Source: Liolophura sinensis (Eukaryota > Mollusca > Polyplacophora > Chitonida > Chitonidae). Taken from it: a stretch of 64,000 nucleotides of DNA. This document shows positions 21,801 through 32,604 of the stretch, piece after piece. How positions within the stretch are numbered: position 1 is the stretch's first letter; each line of letters opens with the position of its first letter. The translations under genes and the position numbers were made by a program. Where the stretch lies: positions 4,712,001 to 4,776,000 of the forward strand of contig NC_088300.1 in assembly GCF_032854445.1 (NCBI RefSeq), in the 5' to 3' direction. Under the pieces are notes generated by a model that did no database searches, was not told the DNA's origin, and saw nothing but the letters and a program-made list of their open reading frames with translations.

Positions 21801-21826
21801 GGGGGGGATGGGGGGGATGGGGGGGG
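21801..21826 (+). other. G-run cluster (possible G-quadruplex)
   Basis: Three G-runs of seven or eight bases separated by AT, directly after a GT repeat. The composition permits a G-quadruplex on the plus strand; no function can be inferred. Confidence 0.6.
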
Positions 21827-22060
21827 TAGACTGTTTAGATCCCTCTCGACGCACTGAATCACTTTGAAGGACCGAACATATAAGTGAGCCCATTCACACT
21901 CACTGAAGAAGTGTTCTGATGATGATTTCTACCAACGATTTAGGCTTAGCCAAGCCAGTGTCAAAATAATTCAACAAAGGTATTACCTGTGAAGGGATCA
22001 CAGCAGTGATGCGCCAGGTCTTCAACGACAAGCCTAAAGTCTCCACATTTCCTCCATCAG

Positions 22061-22243
22061 TCACTCTCGTTTTTCAGAAGCAATTTCTTCTTTACCTTCA
22101 ATTCCCGTATTTCCACGGCGAGGTTTTTTTCTTGGGGCATGTTTTCCCTCGTGACATTTGTCCTGAATGATATCCTTATGATTTTCAATCAAATCCAGTA
22201 AAATACCTTTTTCTAATTCGGTCAGGTATTTCTTTCGTTTCTC
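22061..22243 (-). pseudogene. Myb/SANT-like DNA-binding domain fragment
   Basis: Minus-strand open stretch of 60 codons between an acceptor (TTTATTCTAG) and a TGA. It reads YLTELEKGILLDLIENHKDI followed by a basic patch (APRKKPRR). This matches the first helices of the Myb/SANT-like domain found in MSANTD proteins and in the accessory proteins of Harbinger transposons. The conserved Trp of the second helix is not in this frame, and no upstream exon or start codon was identified, so it is either the last exon of a small gene or a broken copy. Confidence 0.5.
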
Positions 22244-22249
22244 CTAGAA

Positions 22250-23225
22250 TAAACCACAGTAATGACAAGGCTACCTGTAAAAATGCATTGCACGAATCTA
22301 TCTGCAAGGCCTATACATGTTATTTAAAGACTAAAATTATGCAAACGCAAATATTCCGCAACATCATTAGAAATATACCATGGCTAGTAGATTCATTTTC
22401 ATATACAAAAGGAAGAGATGACCTCAGGATAGGTTAGTCTTACTCAGTATGTGCTTAATGAATCCCAACTCGAGCTGAAAGATGATCTTTTTGATGCATA
22501 CAAACCTTCGTGTTTACACTAAACTTGCGGATAGCCATGATGTGTGAGTTCAACCTTGTGAGCTGATCTGAGTTTAACCGATCAGCGGGGACAGTAACAT
22601 TTGTTGACCGATATCTCCATATATACTTCATGTATCGTAAACCGTTGCATGCCATTACCATAAATCTGTCTATAGTCGTATAGTTGCATATCTGTCATTC
22701 TCGGGATGTAGAGCACAATTTCAGCCTTATCTCAAGCCGAAGTCACAACTTAAACTGAAAACGTAGCTCAAACACAAAGATGTGCTGGGCGATAACTGAC
22801 AGCTTATACCTTATTGTAAGTCAGATTAACAGCTGACGAAACCTTGGGTTTGATTGAGATGAGTTGTCATTGAGTAATTGGGGCCTGACCATCCACTGTC
22901 ATTCTCGCCCAAATGGGAAACTCTAATATGCTGTTTTTAACGATTCCAATATATTTCATTTCTTCGTTGAGTAAAGTGGCCATTCTGGATAAAAGATGCA
23001 ACAAAATACAGTGTTCCCTGGATTTAAATTCATTCAAATTTTATTCACACTGATTAATTGATTGGTAATTGATTTATACTTAAGAATTTTTTGCTTGTAC
23101 AATAGCGGCCAGTATAATGGGCGAAGGAAACCGGAGTACCCGTATTATAAGCACTATGCCTAGTTACTGACCAACCTGCTAAATGTGACATATAGAGTTA
23201 GGCACATCATATTAAATAAATGACG
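22250..23225. other. No gene seen; one SINE-like scrap
   Basis: AT-rich DNA. About 23050-23145 carries a diverged minus-strand SINE family A tail (AGCGGCCAGTATAATGGGCG). Confidence 0.45.
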
Positions 23226-23238
23226 CATGATGGAAACA

Positions 23239-23492
23239 GGGGCCTCCGTGGCTCAGTCGGTTAAAGCGCTAGCGCAGCGTAATGACCCAGGAGTCTCTCA
23301 CCAATGCGGTCGCTGTGAGTTCAAGTCCAGCTCATGCTGGCTTCCTCTCCGGCCGTACGTGAGAAGGTCTGTCAGCAACCTGCGGATGGTCGTGGGTTTC
23401 CACCCACCATAATGCTGGCCGCCGTCGTATAAGTGAAATATTCTTGAGTACGGCGTAAAACACCAATCAAAAAAAAAAAAAAAAAAAAAAAA
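23239..23492 (+). mobile_element. SINE family A, intact copy with target-site duplication
   Basis: The tRNA-like head starts GGGGCCTCCGTGGCTCAGTC with a box A-like GGCTCAGTCGGTTAAAGCG and box B-like GAGTTCAAGTCCAGC. A conserved body follows (ACCTGCGGATGGTCGTGGG, ATAATGCTGGCCGCCGTCG), then the tail ATTCTTGAGTACGGCG and a poly-A of about 27 bases. It is flanked by a perfect 12-bp direct repeat, ATGATGGAAACA, at 23227-23238 and 23493-23504. Apparently a recent retroposition. Confidence 0.92.
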
Positions 23493-23731
23493 ATGATGGA
23501 AACACGCCACCATGCAGAGTGCCGCTGTACAAAGTGTAACTGCGTGCAGGGTCTAACTTTACATGAAGGTTTATATAGGCGGGATTCATAATAGGAGAAG
23601 TGGCGTCAAGATAGCTCGGCAGATCACCGTCAATATGCTGACCAGGTTCTCTTCGAGAATCTTACAAAGTCTACACACTTTGTTTCGGCCATGGCTGATG
23701 AAGCGTCCTTGGCTCTTGGCAGGTTAGCACT

Positions 23732-25615
23732 GGCCATAACATCCCAACAGCTAGGAGTTAGGGTTGTGCTTGCAATGGTTACACCATAACATCCACAACA
23801 TCCCAACAGCTAGGAGTTAGGGTTGTTCTCGCAATGGTTACACCATAACAGCCATAACATCCCAACAGCTAGGAGTTAGGGCTGTTCTTGCAATGGTTAC
23901 ACCATAACATCAACAACATCCCAAAAACTAGGAGTTAGGGTTGTGCTTGCAATGGTTACACCATAACATCAACAACATCCCAAAAGCTAGGAGTTAGGGT
24001 TGTGCTTGCAATGGTTACACCATAACATCCACAACATCCCAACAGCTAGGAGTTAGGGTTGTTCTCGCAATGGTTACACCATAACAGCCATAACATCCCA
24101 AAAGCTAGGAGTTAGGGTTGTGCTTGCAATGGTTACACCATAACAGCCATAACATCCCAACAGCTAGGAGTTAGGGTTGTTCTTACAATGGTTACACTAT
24201 AACAGCCATAACATCCCAACAGCTAGGAGTTAGGGTTGTGCTTGCAATGGTTACACCATAAAATCCACAACATCCCAACAGCTAGGAGTTAGGGTTGTTC
24301 TTGCAATGGTTACACCATAACAGCCATAACATCCCAACAGCTAGGAGTTAGGGTTGTGCTTGCAATGGTTACACCATGACATCAACAACATCCCAAAAGC
24401 TAGGAGTTAGGGTTGTGCTTGCAATGGTTACACCATAACATCCACAACATCCCAACAGCTAGGAGTTAGGGTTGTTCTCGCAATGGTTACACCATAACAG
24501 CCATAACATCCCAAAAGCTAGGAGTTAGGGTTGTGCTTGCAATGGTTACACCATAACATCAACAACATCCCAAAAGCTAGGAGTTAGGGTTGTTCTTGCA
24601 ATGGTTACACCATAACATCCACAACATCCCAACAGCTAGGAGTTAGGGTTGTTCTTGCAATGGTTACACCATAACAGCCATAACATCCCAACAGCTAGGA
24701 GTTAGGGTTGTGCTTGCAATGGTTACACCATGACATCAACAACATCCCAAAAGCTAGGAGTTAGGGTTGTGCTTGCAATGGTTACACCATAACATCAACA
24801 ACATCCCAAAAGCTAGGAGTTAGGGTTGTTCTTGCAATGGTTACACCATAACATCCACAACATCCCAACAGCTAGGAGTTAGGGTTGTGCTTGCAATGGT
24901 TACACCATAACATCCACAACATCCCAACAGCTAGGAGTTAGGGTTGTTCTTGCAATGGTTACACCATAACAGCCATAACATCCCAACAGCTAGGAGTTAG
25001 GGTTGTTCTTGCAATGGTTACACCATAACAGCCATAACATCCCAACAGCTAGGAGTTAGGGTTGTTCTTGCAATGGTTACACCATAACATCAACAACATC
25101 CCAAAAGCTAGGAGTTAGGGTTGTGCTTGCAATGGTTACACCATAACATCAACAACATCCCAAAAGCTAGGAGTTAGGGTTGTGCTTGCAATGGTTACAC
25201 CATAACATCCACAACATCCCAACAGCTAGGAGTTAGGGTTGTTCTTGCAATGGTTACACCATAACAGCCATAACATCCCAACAGCTAGAGGTTAGGGTTG
25301 TGCTTGCAATGGTTACACCATAACATCCATAACATCCCAACAGCTAGGAGTTAGGGTTGTGCTTGCAATGGTTACACCATAACAGCCATAACATCCCAAC
25401 AGCTAGCAGTTAGGGTTGTTCTTGAAATGGTTACACCCTAACATCCATAAAATCCCAACAGCTAGGAGTTAGGGTTGTGCTTGCAATGGTTACACCATAA
25501 CAGCCATAACATCCCAACAGCTAGGAGTTAGGGTTGTGCTTGCAATGGTTACACCATATCATCCATAACATCCCAACAGCTAGGAGTTAGGGTTGTGCTT
25601 GCAATGGTTACACCG
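23732..25615. repeat. 59-bp minisatellite, about 32 copies
   Basis: Unit: (T/G)CCA(C/T)AACATCCCAACAG, CTAGGAGTTAGGGTTGTGCT, TGCAATGGTTACACCATAACA. Three main variants (TCCACAACATCCCAACAG, GCCATAACATCCCAACAG, TCAACAACATCCCAAAAG) are interspersed in recurring order. Copies are very similar, so the array has been homogenised recently. Each unit carries one TTAGGGTT. Confidence 0.97.
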
Positions 25616-25619
25616 CATG

Positions 25620-28600
25620 GCTCAAGCTGGCATTGGTGTGCCACACGTGGTCAAGGCCGTCACTGTCGTCTGCTGCCACACTGGTCTCATCTCCAGATCA
25701 GTTGGATTGTTTTATCGTCCATGCCCGCACCGTAATCTTGCGTCTTCCGTTTTATTCGGTTACACAGTCTTCTCTTAGGAGACGTTTTTTGGTAGATACG
25801 CACAGCATTAATATCAACCAACAAAATATTACAACAAAGGCACATAAAATCGTGATCTGGTCACGCGATAAACGGGACGTGGGCTCGATTGGAAAGATTA
25901 GCAGCTGTATAAGGTTATCCGTTACACAACATGAATAATAGGCCGGATTTTCTGTTTTTGCTTCTAAGAATGGTGATATATTTTCTAGACTATGTCCTGT
26001 TTGCTATGTCCTGAAGTAACCTTCATATACCCTATAACTGTGAACTTCATTCGTATTGTAAAGGCTACGGTGGGGAGTTTGTTATGTATAGCTGTCGGTA
26101 TTTGACGAAGTAGACGACATGGCGCAATATTCTCAGGTTTCCCAGTTGATTCTGCCCGTCTATATAAATATGGCAACTTGGGATTAAAATAATATATTAA
26201 AATGCAGTGTAATTTCGTCCAAAATATTTTTAAAAAATAAGTGAACCTATTTGTGCGTCTGGTGCTAATGAACTGCCTTTTCCTTTTAATTTTGGTATGA
26301 TGGCTATATATGTATTCAAGCTCACACATCAGACACATATTAATCAATATTTAGTGTAGCCCAGTCAAAGATGCATGACTGGGCGATGGTACAGTATAAG
26401 TAACTCAGGTCAATGTTCACATGCCATCATCAGTTTGATTTGCCGTGACAGCGCGAAGTTATTATTGAATACTACATATTTTCAACTACAGAACAACGTA
26501 AAGCCTTTGTCCAAATCAGCGACTTCACATGCAATAACCATTTCAATATAAGCTTTCTATCAATGTGCTTGCTTTAGTACATGGTCTGTAGAAACTCTTG
26601 CGCCTTCTGTGAAACGGCCATGTAGGATTATACATACATGCACATTTCGTAAAAGTGATGATTCATGTCAAACAAATGGCCACCAAATATGCAACACGCC
26701 ACCTACATATCATACATTGTTATCCCAGCTCGATTGGGTCCAGACGCGTTTTAGACGATATTTATTGTGACTAAAACTGCAACAAAACGCCAGTATCAAT
26801 TAAACATTAAACATTTTTGTTATTTTTTTTTCATAAAGACCCCTAACATTCGCTGGTTGAGAATGCTAAACTACTATCTAGCCTAACAGGTGAGGGTCAA
26901 AGGGTCACCATAAAATTAAGGCATCTGGAATTTCAGATAACCATGGAGACGCGGTGTAAACTAAAATTACAAAAGGTGCATGTCGCCATGTCGGACGAGG
27001 GATATCCGTCGTGAATGAAACTTACACACTCCAAAAAAGGCCTATTTTCTGTGGCGTTTTTCTACTTTCTTGTACGCAAGTGCTCAGCTGCATGTATACA
27101 AGACAAAAAAGAGAGTGATCCTCAACCAGGCTAGGTGTATCTACACTGCTATTACCACGACAGAGCCACTAAATTCCATGCTTTATGATATACGCTGATG
27201 ATATACCAGCTCCTGTAAGATTTGTACACTGAAGTACATGCAGACTTAACGGAATTTGTGAAAAGCATTCCAACATACGGGATTCGTTTAAACATTTCCT
27301 ATTTTAGATAGTAGCCTACCATGTGAGTATAAACCTGTAATGTAAATATGTAAATAACTGCATTCTCTCTATATAAACGTTTTATTTTTGGGGGGGGGGG
27401 CATCACTTTAGATCGTGTATAGTCCATATCTCGAACGTAGCATTTCCACGTTTCACCCGAATCCCTATTTCCCCTGAGCTTTGGGTGGTCATAGGTGAAG
27501 GTCATTGGTCATTGGAGATTACTTTCAAGTCTTCCACCAATAGAACTCACAAGTATGGCAAGCTGTTTTGATAAGCATTTACATATTTAGAAAAGAATTC
27601 CATATACATGTATGTACAATTATTTTACACTTATGTATAAGTAGAGAATAAAAAGAGTTATTGAATAAGAGTAAGCAGAGGGCACCACTGTTCGATGGAT
27701 GAGATACAATATTTGCTTCTCTTTTTAGACGGCTTGTGATCTACGGAACTGCACGAAAGCACCGTCATCCTCCTCATTTTTCGATTTTCTACAAATAACA
27801 GCGTGCATGAATGCGCATAAAGTAATTAAGTATCAAAATCAGGATAAAAGCATGACACGAACATTTCATCTTTACTGCGCGGTCTTTTGTACGACAGAAC
27901 AAATAACCTTTAAAAACGCTGGATAAGGTCCCCTGTTAAGGAGAGTATTTTTTACTAGTAGAGGTCTTCAGTTTTCTTTCAAAGCGATAATGCCAGATTT
28001 GTTTTCCAAATTCTTCAATCACAATATCAGTCTTACATTTTTTCTCTTCAGACGCCGATTGTCGTTCGATTCATTCAAGTCTACTTTCGCTGATCTTGAG
28101 TTAATTGTGATCACTTTAATCCGCATCACAAGTTGCTAGTTCAAAAACTAGTTTGTCAAGGATACTCTATCAAACGACGCCTTCATTCTAAGTTTCTCAA
28201 GTTTTACAATGAATATAACACTCTCGTTGGCAGGTATGGACAGAGCGTTCAGAATCTCTGGAGATCTGTATTGTGATCAACCACATAGACAACGCTGTTA
28301 TCCCTATGTACATATCTATCACGTACATGGTATTTAACAACATAGATGGCGCTGGCTGCCCAGTGTAACCGTCTATCTTATATGTCATGTGTAACATCAT
28401 GGATGACGCCTCTTGTAGCATGAGATCTTTACATACTAACGGGAAAGACGTAATCGTCCGTTACTTTTGAATCATAATCTGATCGGTTAGGGTCTGTAAC
28501 GCTCGTCATTTTCAAACTGTATCTAATACCGCTTAACCTGGGGCTAGGAGCCGTAAAGGTAGCCATGCTCATTACATCAGCATGATGCCTTCATGAACAG

Positions 28601-28895
28601 TTGCAATTAAAGGGCGACTTAGATAATTGTTTAATTGTTATTTGACCTGGAACTCATTCACGGACTACGAATTTGAACTTTGATATGGAATTCATGCCTG
28701 GAATATTCATTGTCTGCCCGGCATCATTAAAAACTGATGACCGCTTCTCTCTTGTGTGTTACCGGCTTTATTTCTTATTTGTATAATTTCTTACATACCT
28801 TTGTTTTTGGGAGCTAGTGTTAAACGTTCTTTTGGAAATGGATCTTGCGATTATCGACTTGGAACGCTAAGTGGTAGAATCGACTTGACTGCGAA
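25620..28895. other. No gene seen
   Basis: AT-rich DNA. A 120-codon minus-strand frame (25985-26347) has no recognisable domain. A short imperfect repeat of about 59 bp occurs at 28220-28400. A G-run lies at about 27391-27400. Confidence 0.45.
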
Positions 28896-28902
28896 TGGTA
28901 TA

Positions 28903-29155
28903 TTAATGTCGGACATGACGCTTATATCCGTACGAGTACAAGTATTCTCCCTGGAGACGGGGTGGGTCTGGGCACATGTCTCTGAAGACGGCTACCCAAT
29001 GTTGTCCCGGGCGGAGGCACGTGTCTGTCTTGATGGCGCAGGCCCAGAGTGTGTTGGTGACTTGGTGAGGGAGGTGGTCCCAAGCGTAGACATCCCCGAG
29101 CACGGCCTGGGTAAACACGTCCGACTGTAGTACACGTTGCAATTGTACCGTGTCC
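28903..29155 (-). pseudogene. Polinton adenain-like cysteine protease (partial)
   Basis: The frame begins near 29155 with MDTVQLQRVL and contains GQHWVAVF, where the His matches the catalytic His of adenovirus-type proteases. The acidic residue usually following in the 'FDSYG' region is not present (YLYSYG) and the frame stops soon after, before the expected catalytic Cys. Broken. Confidence 0.65.
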
Positions 29156-29159
29156 ATGT

Positions 29160-29795
29160 TTTGTTTTTCAAGTGACGAAATCACAGACCACGTTTCGGCT
29201 TTTGTCTATTTCTACGATATTGTTGAATTCGGCGTAGCACGCCACGTTACTGGTTTTCGGCAGTGGCCTGCCAAACCGCATCTCCAGGCGCAAATCATTT
29301 TTCTGAACCAGGTTCAGTTGGTGATCGTCGTGGAGGTTGGGGGGTCAAGTCGTTGCCTTTGGCGAACGCGGTGCGAAGGATGGAGTTCCCCTCGTCGTGA
29401 AACACTTTTCCCGTTTTGGTAAAGAGGTTCGTGTACGTTTTGACGAAATTCCCGGTCTCGAAGTCGGGTGCCAGGGGCTTGGCTGGAATTTGACGTCCGC
29501 CGACATGCAAGGCGACGAAGTTTGTGTAGAAATGCTGGAAATGGAATAGGTTTTTAGTGCAGTTCCCGTCAAAAGCCGTGTTGCTCACACATCCCACCAT
29601 TAAACGTGTTGGTAAGCTGCCCAGAAATAGGTTTTGTTCGTTGATAAGGGTGTGGCCTTTGGGCACGGAGAAATACTTGGTCAGAACGCGACGGATAGGG
29701 TACTTGGCAGGGGCTTTGGCCAACGCTTTCAAATGCCCCAGTTGAACACCACTGGTGACTTTGACTTTGCGCACAAAGATCGACACCTCCTCCAA
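29160..29795 (-). pseudogene. Polinton major-capsid-like protein (F54H12.2-like)
   Basis: A 166-codon frame carries VTSGVQLGHLKAL, YPIRR, NLFLGSLPTRL and FVALHVGGRQIPAKPL, blocks shared by the 'F54H12.2-like' proteins that are common in invertebrate genomes and belong to Polintons. The C-terminal part continues in another frame near 29160-29295 after a shift. The assignment as the double jelly-roll capsid protein follows from synteny and is less certain than membership of the element. Confidence 0.65.
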
Positions 29796-30349
29796 GCGGG
29801 TCTTGTAGTCGGGATCATGTCGCAGTGCAGGCGCCCCAGCATGTCAACCGATCGACCTTGGGCCGTGAGCTGCAACCGTCTGTTAAATACCGTGTTGGTC
29901 TCTTCTGTCTCGTCAAACACCACTTTACCGCGTTCAAATGCGAGGGGTTGGCCCGTAACGTCCCTAAAATAAATTTCCACCGACGAGAAATGCTTGCGCC
30001 TCATGGGGATGTATTCCACGTGTTGGAAGGTCTTGAAGATGTGTTGCCTTTCGTGGTGACCATCCGCAGCATCGGCGCCAGAGTGTTTCCCACCACACGC
30101 GATTCGACAATGTCCGTGTACACCTACAACGTGGATGTGATGGCATGTCTTGCCGCACGTTGAACCAGGAACGGGGTACTGTATTTCTACCAACCCACAT
30201 TCCCAGTCACCATTCAAATGCATGAGTTGTGACAGGTGGGTGGTGAAATGTGTCAAGGTATTGCTGTGGAAGTAGTCGAGCGAGCTGTTACTGGGCAGGG
30301 AGACGTAAAACATGTCGGTCAGGTGATCTCCTACGGGCCGAATGACCAT
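29729..30349 (-). pseudogene. Polinton penton/minor-capsid-like protein
   Basis: Frame with FYVSLPSNSSLDYF, GDWECGLVEIQYP, VEYIPMRRKHF and VEIYFRDVTGQPL, the conserved blocks of the second capsid-type protein of animal Polintons. A frame change in the middle (about 30060-30165) scrambles part of the protein. It overlaps the start of the next frame downstream by 67 bp because the ORF reads beyond its natural end. Confidence 0.65.
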
Positions 30350-30890
30350 TTTTCCATCTGGCGCCGGTATTTAATACGGACTGCACTTCAGCGGGGGTAT
30401 GATGGCTGGGGACGGACGCAGTCCGTGTCGCCGCTGTTGTCGTCCCCTGGGTGATGGTAGTGGTTTTGGCGGGAGGAGGGCGAGAACGGGCGGGCAGAGA
30501 CAGTGAGAGCCCAAGCGACGGGCTTGGCGGCGGGCTGGTTCGTCGTCGGCTGCTGCTCAACTTGGTATTGATCTTGAAACGCACGGTACCGCTGAGGGGT
30601 GTGGTGTGATACCGCTGTATTTTCTCATCGTACGAGAGAGTCATGCCGTGGAGGATCGATGCCATCTCTTGGTTGAGCGCGTTGAGGGCTTTAACAGTAC
30701 TGGGCACGTGGTACGGGGAGACGGGGTACGGGGGTAATGGCCGTGTGAGGGTGTCTAAAAGCCGAGGCTCGACCAAGGCCATTTTCTTGGCGTGCTGCAT
30801 TACCCCCCAGCTATGCTTTTGTGCCGCTGTAACTTCCCCTTCTGAGCCCGCGATAGTGGAACGTTTCCATTTAATACATTCTTGGGACAT
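30350..30890 (-). pseudogene. Polinton small protein (PX/PY-type), broken
   Basis: The frame opens with MSQECIKWKR and holds KKMALVEPRLLDTL and EKIQRYHTTPLSG, resembling a conserved small Polinton protein of unknown function located between ATPase and capsid genes. It then runs into a low-complexity Ser/Pro/Thr-rich stretch. Function unknown. Confidence 0.5.
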
Positions 30891-30899
30891 TCACACAAA

Positions 30900-31680
30900 C
30901 ACAGAGGTAAACCCGGATCGTTGCTGCACAGCACGGCGCTTCGAATGGCAGGGGTGGTTCGAGCCAGCAGAGAGAACAAGAGGCGGAAACGTTGGAGCCG
31001 GCGTGACATCGCGGGAAGCTGACGTGGAAACAACTGATTCTGCAGATCGTGTGTACGAAGTTTTATAACTTGGGCAGGTAGGCGTGCTGAATTTCCCCGG
31101 GGAAGATATGGGTGCGAAGTCGAAGGTGGTCGGCTGTGGTTTGCTTGATATCCACCAGCAACACCCATGAGGTTCAGCGGTCGCATTCTCAAACGCCTCG
31201 AGCACGCACTGCGTCCGCCCAGGAGCCACTGTTTAGTGATCGTGGTAATATGAGACGCGTCTCTCGGGGTTTTAAACAACACCAAGTACTGTGCGTTCAG
31301 ACTGATGGTACGATGAGTTTTGGTTTTGTTGAACAAGTTCTGCACGATGTACATGGTGGTGGTGATTGCCTTTGGTAAAGAGTTTTGTCACGCGTTCGTC
31401 CGCTTTGGCCATCAAATCGTCCACGACAACTAACGTCCGATGCCCCGGGTGGAATGCTGACGGACTAGGCACACCTTCAAACCGAACGTTGGGTAACATG
31501 GTGTACAACGGCTGCCACTCCCCGTAACACCAGACGACGCATTGCGGGGGTGGGTGAATAGAGCTTGAGCCTGGTCCACCAACTGTTTCCACAAACCGTT
31601 TCCACACCCCGTCGGTCCGCTGACAATGCAGGTAAACGTATGATCCCATCGAATATCCATGGATGGACAATCTGCATGAG
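30900..31680 (-). pseudogene. Polinton FtsK/HerA-type packaging ATPase, frameshifted
   Basis: Fragments in different frames give the P-loop region (CIVSGPTGCG), WCYGEWQPLY, a Walker B-like TLVVVDDLM, KLFTKGNHHH, IVQNLFNKTKTHRTISLN and YLVLFKTPRDA. These are the landmarks of the Polinton packaging ATPase. The P-loop reads GPTGCGNG, so the Lys-Thr pair is lost, and at least two frame changes separate the pieces. Confidence 0.75.
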
Positions 31681-31689
31681 TCAGTTCGA

Positions 31690-32180
31690 CTGGTCGTACG
31701 GGTGAGGGTTAGGGTGAGGTACAGAGAGGGAGGTAACGTCACTGTGGTCACCACCGCCGTCACCGCGGTGGGAGAGGGCCAGGTAGACGGACTGCTGCTG
31801 CTGTTGCTGCTGCTGGCCGCCGCGGGTGGGAGGGTGAGGTAGACGGACTGCTACTGCTGCTGCTGCTGCGACGCGCCGTGTTGGGTGAAGAATAGGCAGG
31901 TGTGGAAACGGTAATCGGTACCGAAGTGTTGTTAAGGAGCGATGGTCAGAGGATGGCCGGGGAGTGATGGCTTGGTCCGTGGACGCGTCCCGCTCGGCGG
32001 TAAACGCCGTGGAAGTTAGCGGGCGCCGTGGATGGGGACCATCATCCTCGGGGTTAAATACGTTTGACGTAAGTGGCGGGCAATTAAGAATTAAAGTTGG
32101 GTGGAAAGCCCACCTACTTCAAACGATAGTACAGTTTTCCCCAGCGACGTTCTCTTTTTAAGAGGACTGTCACCGGTTGC
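31690..32180. other. Triplet-rich spacer inside the Polinton remnant
   Basis: Contains two related tracts with CTGCTGCTG runs (about 31788-31820 and 31845-31870), each preceded by AGGTAGACGGACTGCT. No domain recognised. Confidence 0.5.
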
Positions 32181-32189
32181 ATTTCGGTC

Positions 32190-32600
32190 TCCTAAAACGT
32201 CCCGAGCAACCGTTCCCCGTTCCCCGTTCACCCTGTACACGACAGGCTGACGAAGGAGGGTGCGGACGATGCGGAACATTTCCGTTTTACCATTTTTTCG
32301 AATTTTTTGGAAGGTTTTTTCGAATTTCCCTTTCACTTTACATATACGCTTTACACTTTACATAGACCGTACAAGGCTTGACGCACTTTTGGGTTCTGGG
32401 TGACTTCGATAGGGTCCGCAGTATACTCCTGTGATACGCCCGATTGTAGCTGCGGACAAGCGCCGGTAAGGGGTCCACGTACTGCCGAGTGTTGTGAGTG
32501 GTGAAATATTTGTACATACGTCCTTTCAAAGTACGATTAAACCTTTCTAACACGGACGCTTTGGTCTCGTTAAATGTGTGAAAAAAGTCCCCGTTGTCCC
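32190..32600 (-). pseudogene. Polinton retroviral-type integrase, C-terminal part
   Basis: Frame 32338-32580 holds NETKASVLERFNRTLKGRMY and RSYNRAYHRSI, the end of the integrase catalytic core of Polintons, including the Glu of the DDE triad (in VLERFNRTL). A second frame further on holds TEMFRIVRTL and VVYRVNGERG, matching the C-terminal chromo/SH3-like region. The upstream catalytic part is absent: similarity stops near 32600. Confidence 0.75.
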
Positions 32601-32604
32601 TTTA

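Larger units (their letters stand above)
28900..32600 (-). mobile_element. Degenerate Polinton/Maverick element
   Basis: All recognisable pieces are on the minus strand and, read 5'-3', come in the order integrase, packaging ATPase, unknown small protein, penton-like capsid protein, major-capsid-like protein, cysteine protease. This is the morphogenesis block of animal Polintons (Mavericks), large DNA transposons related to adintoviruses. Frames are broken at several points, the ATPase P-loop lysine is missing, and the integrase lacks its N-terminal and catalytic core. No protein-primed DNA polymerase and no terminal inverted repeats were found next to it. It is a decayed partial copy. Confidence 0.85.

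Noticed and set aside
23239-23310. Functional tRNA gene
   Set aside because: The box A/B-like motifs belong to the SINE head; the body, poly-A and target-site duplication show a retroposon.
23732-25615. Interstitial telomere
   Set aside because: TTAGGG occurs once per 59 bp and not as a pure hexamer tandem.
25985-26347. 120-codon minus-strand ORF
   Set aside because: No recognisable domain, AT-rich composition, no splice sites; compatible with chance.
28756-29130. 124-codon plus-strand ORF with a hydrophobic start
   Set aside because: Most of it is the complement of the Polinton protease and capsid remnant. The leader-like start has no splice or homology support.
29150-31068. Several plus-strand ORFs of 70-141 codons
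   Set aside because: They are shadows of the minus-strand Polinton frames, which show family motifs while the plus frames do not.
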